The notes below the pieces were generated by a model that worked only from the letters and a program-made list of their open reading frames with translations, was not told the DNA's origin and did not search any database. The position numbers were made by a program, and so were the translations under genes. This document shows positions 63,199-64,000 of a DNA stretch of 64,000 bases, one piece after another. Every line of letters starts with the position of its first letter. The stretch's first letter is position 1. Origin of the DNA: CADEEN01 sp963740395 (GTDB taxonomy: Bacteria; Pseudomonadota; Gammaproteobacteria; Burkholderiales; Burkholderiaceae_C); contig CAVUEP010000001.1 of NCBI GenBank assembly GCA_963740395.1, forward strand, positions 1-64,000. Direction: 5' to 3'.

Positions 63199-64000
63199 AT
63201 GCCCGCCTACAAGAGCCTCGAGGACGTGATCGGCGCGACGCCGCTGGTACAACTACAGCGCCTGCCCGGTGCCGCCAACACGCAACGCGGCAACGTGATC
63301 CTGGGCAAGCTCGAGGGCAATAACCCGGCCGGCTCGGTCAAGGACCGTCCGGCCATGAGCATGATCCGGCGTGCCGAGGAGCGTGGCGACATCGCGCCGG
63401 GCGATGTGCTGATCGAAGCCACGTCGGGCAACACCGGCATCGCGCTGGCCATGGCCGCCGCGATCCGCGGCTACCGCATGCTGTTGATCATGCCGGAGGA
63501 CCTGTCGATCGAGCGAGCGCAGACCATGAAGGCTTTCGGCGCCGAGCTGGTGCTGACGCCACGCTCGGGCGGCATGGAGTACGCGCGCGATCTGGCCTTG
63601 CAGATGCAGGCCGACGGCAAGGGCCGAGTGCTCGACCAGTTCGCCAACGCCGACAACCCGCGCATCCACTACGAGACGACGGGCCCCGAGATCTGGGCCG
63701 ACACCGAGGGCCGCATCACGCACTTCGTCAGCGCGATGGGCACGACCGGCACGATCACGGGCGTGTCGCGCTTCCTGAAGGAAAAGAATCCGGCGGTGCG
63801 CATCGTCGGCGCGCAGCCGAGCGAAGGCTCGCGCATCCCGGGCATCCGCAAGTGGGCGCAGGCCTACCTGCCCAAGATCTATGACGCCACCTACGTCGAC
63901 GAGATCGTGCTGGTCGGCCAGGCCGACGCCGAGGACATGGCGCGCCGCCTGGCACGCGAAGAGGGCCTCTTCGCCGGCATTTCTGCGGCGGGCGCCTGCT
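63199..64000 (+). CDS. cysM: Cysteine synthase B, 3' end cut off
   Basis: PLP-dependent O-acetylserine (thiol)-lyase of the CysM type, which can use thiosulfate. 267 residues are visible of ~300. PLP lysine is Lys48 in GSVKDRPA, TSGNTGIALAM is the substrate loop, and SAMGTTGTITGVSRFLKEK holds the phosphate glycines. PSEGSRIPGIRKW is the CysM-type C-terminal part, and the length of the segment before the cut agrees with CysM. ATG 63199 was chosen; an ATG at 63191 is out of frame. The rest of the gene lies beyond the window. Confidence 0.93.
   Translation, partial: MPAYKSLEDVIGATPLVQLQRLPGAANTQRGNVILGKLEGNNPAGSVKDRPAMSMIRRAEERGDIAPGDVLIEATSGNTGIALAMAAAIRGYRMLLIMPEDLSIERAQTMKAFGAELVLTPRSGGMEYARDLALQMQADGKGRVLDQFANADNPRIHYETTGPEIWADTEGRITHFVSAMGTTGTITGVSRFLKEKNPAVRIVGAQPSEGSRIPGIRKWAQAYLPKIYDATYVDEIVLVGQADAEDMARRLAREEGLFAGISAAGAC

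Overview
The window is a GC-rich, densely packed stretch of a chromosome from a betaproteobacterium of the order Burkholderiales. The neighbourhood gyrA / pheA-tyrA-aroA / ompA / ubiG-gph / ssrA, the glnA-ntrB-ntrC and ribF-ileS-lspA blocks and two Bug/TctC-type binding proteins all suggest a Comamonadaceae- or Rubrivivax/Leptothrix-like organism. The genus cannot be fixed from the sequence alone. There is no prophage, integrase, transposase or CRISPR array. Most of it is core genome with patches of catabolic accessory genes.

1-14 kb: on the minus strand gyrA, a DUF2059 exported protein, pheA, tyrA and aroA (cut by the window edge) form one tight run for DNA topology and aromatic amino acid synthesis. 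On the plus strand follow ompA with a terminator, ubiG and gph (overlapping), and tmRNA, whose promoter is embedded in the end of gph. Next come an AIM24-family protein, a secreted creatininase-like protein, an exported beta-propeller, an EI24-type membrane protein and a molybdopterin-binding-domain protein.

14-21 kb: the nitrogen-control block. glnA is preceded by a well-formed sigma-54 promoter and followed by a DUF4124-type protein, ntrB and ntrC. Behind it lies a chimeric remnant: the sensor half of a chemoreceptor, under a sigma-28-like promoter, joined to the end of a chalcone-isomerase-like gene and broken by a stop codon. xthA and a Gfo/Idh/MocA dehydrogenase follow on the minus strand.

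22-34 kb: a tripartite tricarboxylate transporter (tctC-tctB-tctA) leads a plus-strand cluster with a cupin, a multiply frameshifted old-yellow-enzyme gene and a dimeric-barrel protein. Then come a minus-strand operon (DUF2007, two EamA permeases, folA), a quinone oxidoreductase, a gene-free stretch of about 500 bases with a pair of inverted hairpin units, a DUF2189 membrane protein, and a divergent pair (FAD oxidoreductase / ornithine-cyclodeaminase family) whose start codons overlap.

34-49 kb: ribF-ileS-lspA, a membrane GGDEF/EAL protein, a subtilase ending in hexapeptide tandem repeats, and a five-gene operon (two acyl-CoA dehydrogenases, MAPEG, P1 peptidase, RsuA). Between about 25.9 and 46.9 kb fourteen single-base frame breaks were found, including two in ileS and one in ribF. 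Because those two genes are essential, consensus error is the likeliest explanation for many of them. The flanking regions show none.

49-64 kb: an EgtB-like protein that seems to lack its iron ligands, a ParA-like ATPase, a second TctC protein, an M61 peptidase, a DUF3108 protein, enoyl-CoA hydratase, GFA and SDR enzymes, a CsgG-like lipoprotein-assembly-type protein, a ferredoxin-reductase-type flavoenzyme, an epimerase-like protein, a degenerate HtrA-like protein, a rhomboid protease just behind tRNA-Leu(CAA), and cysM running off the end.
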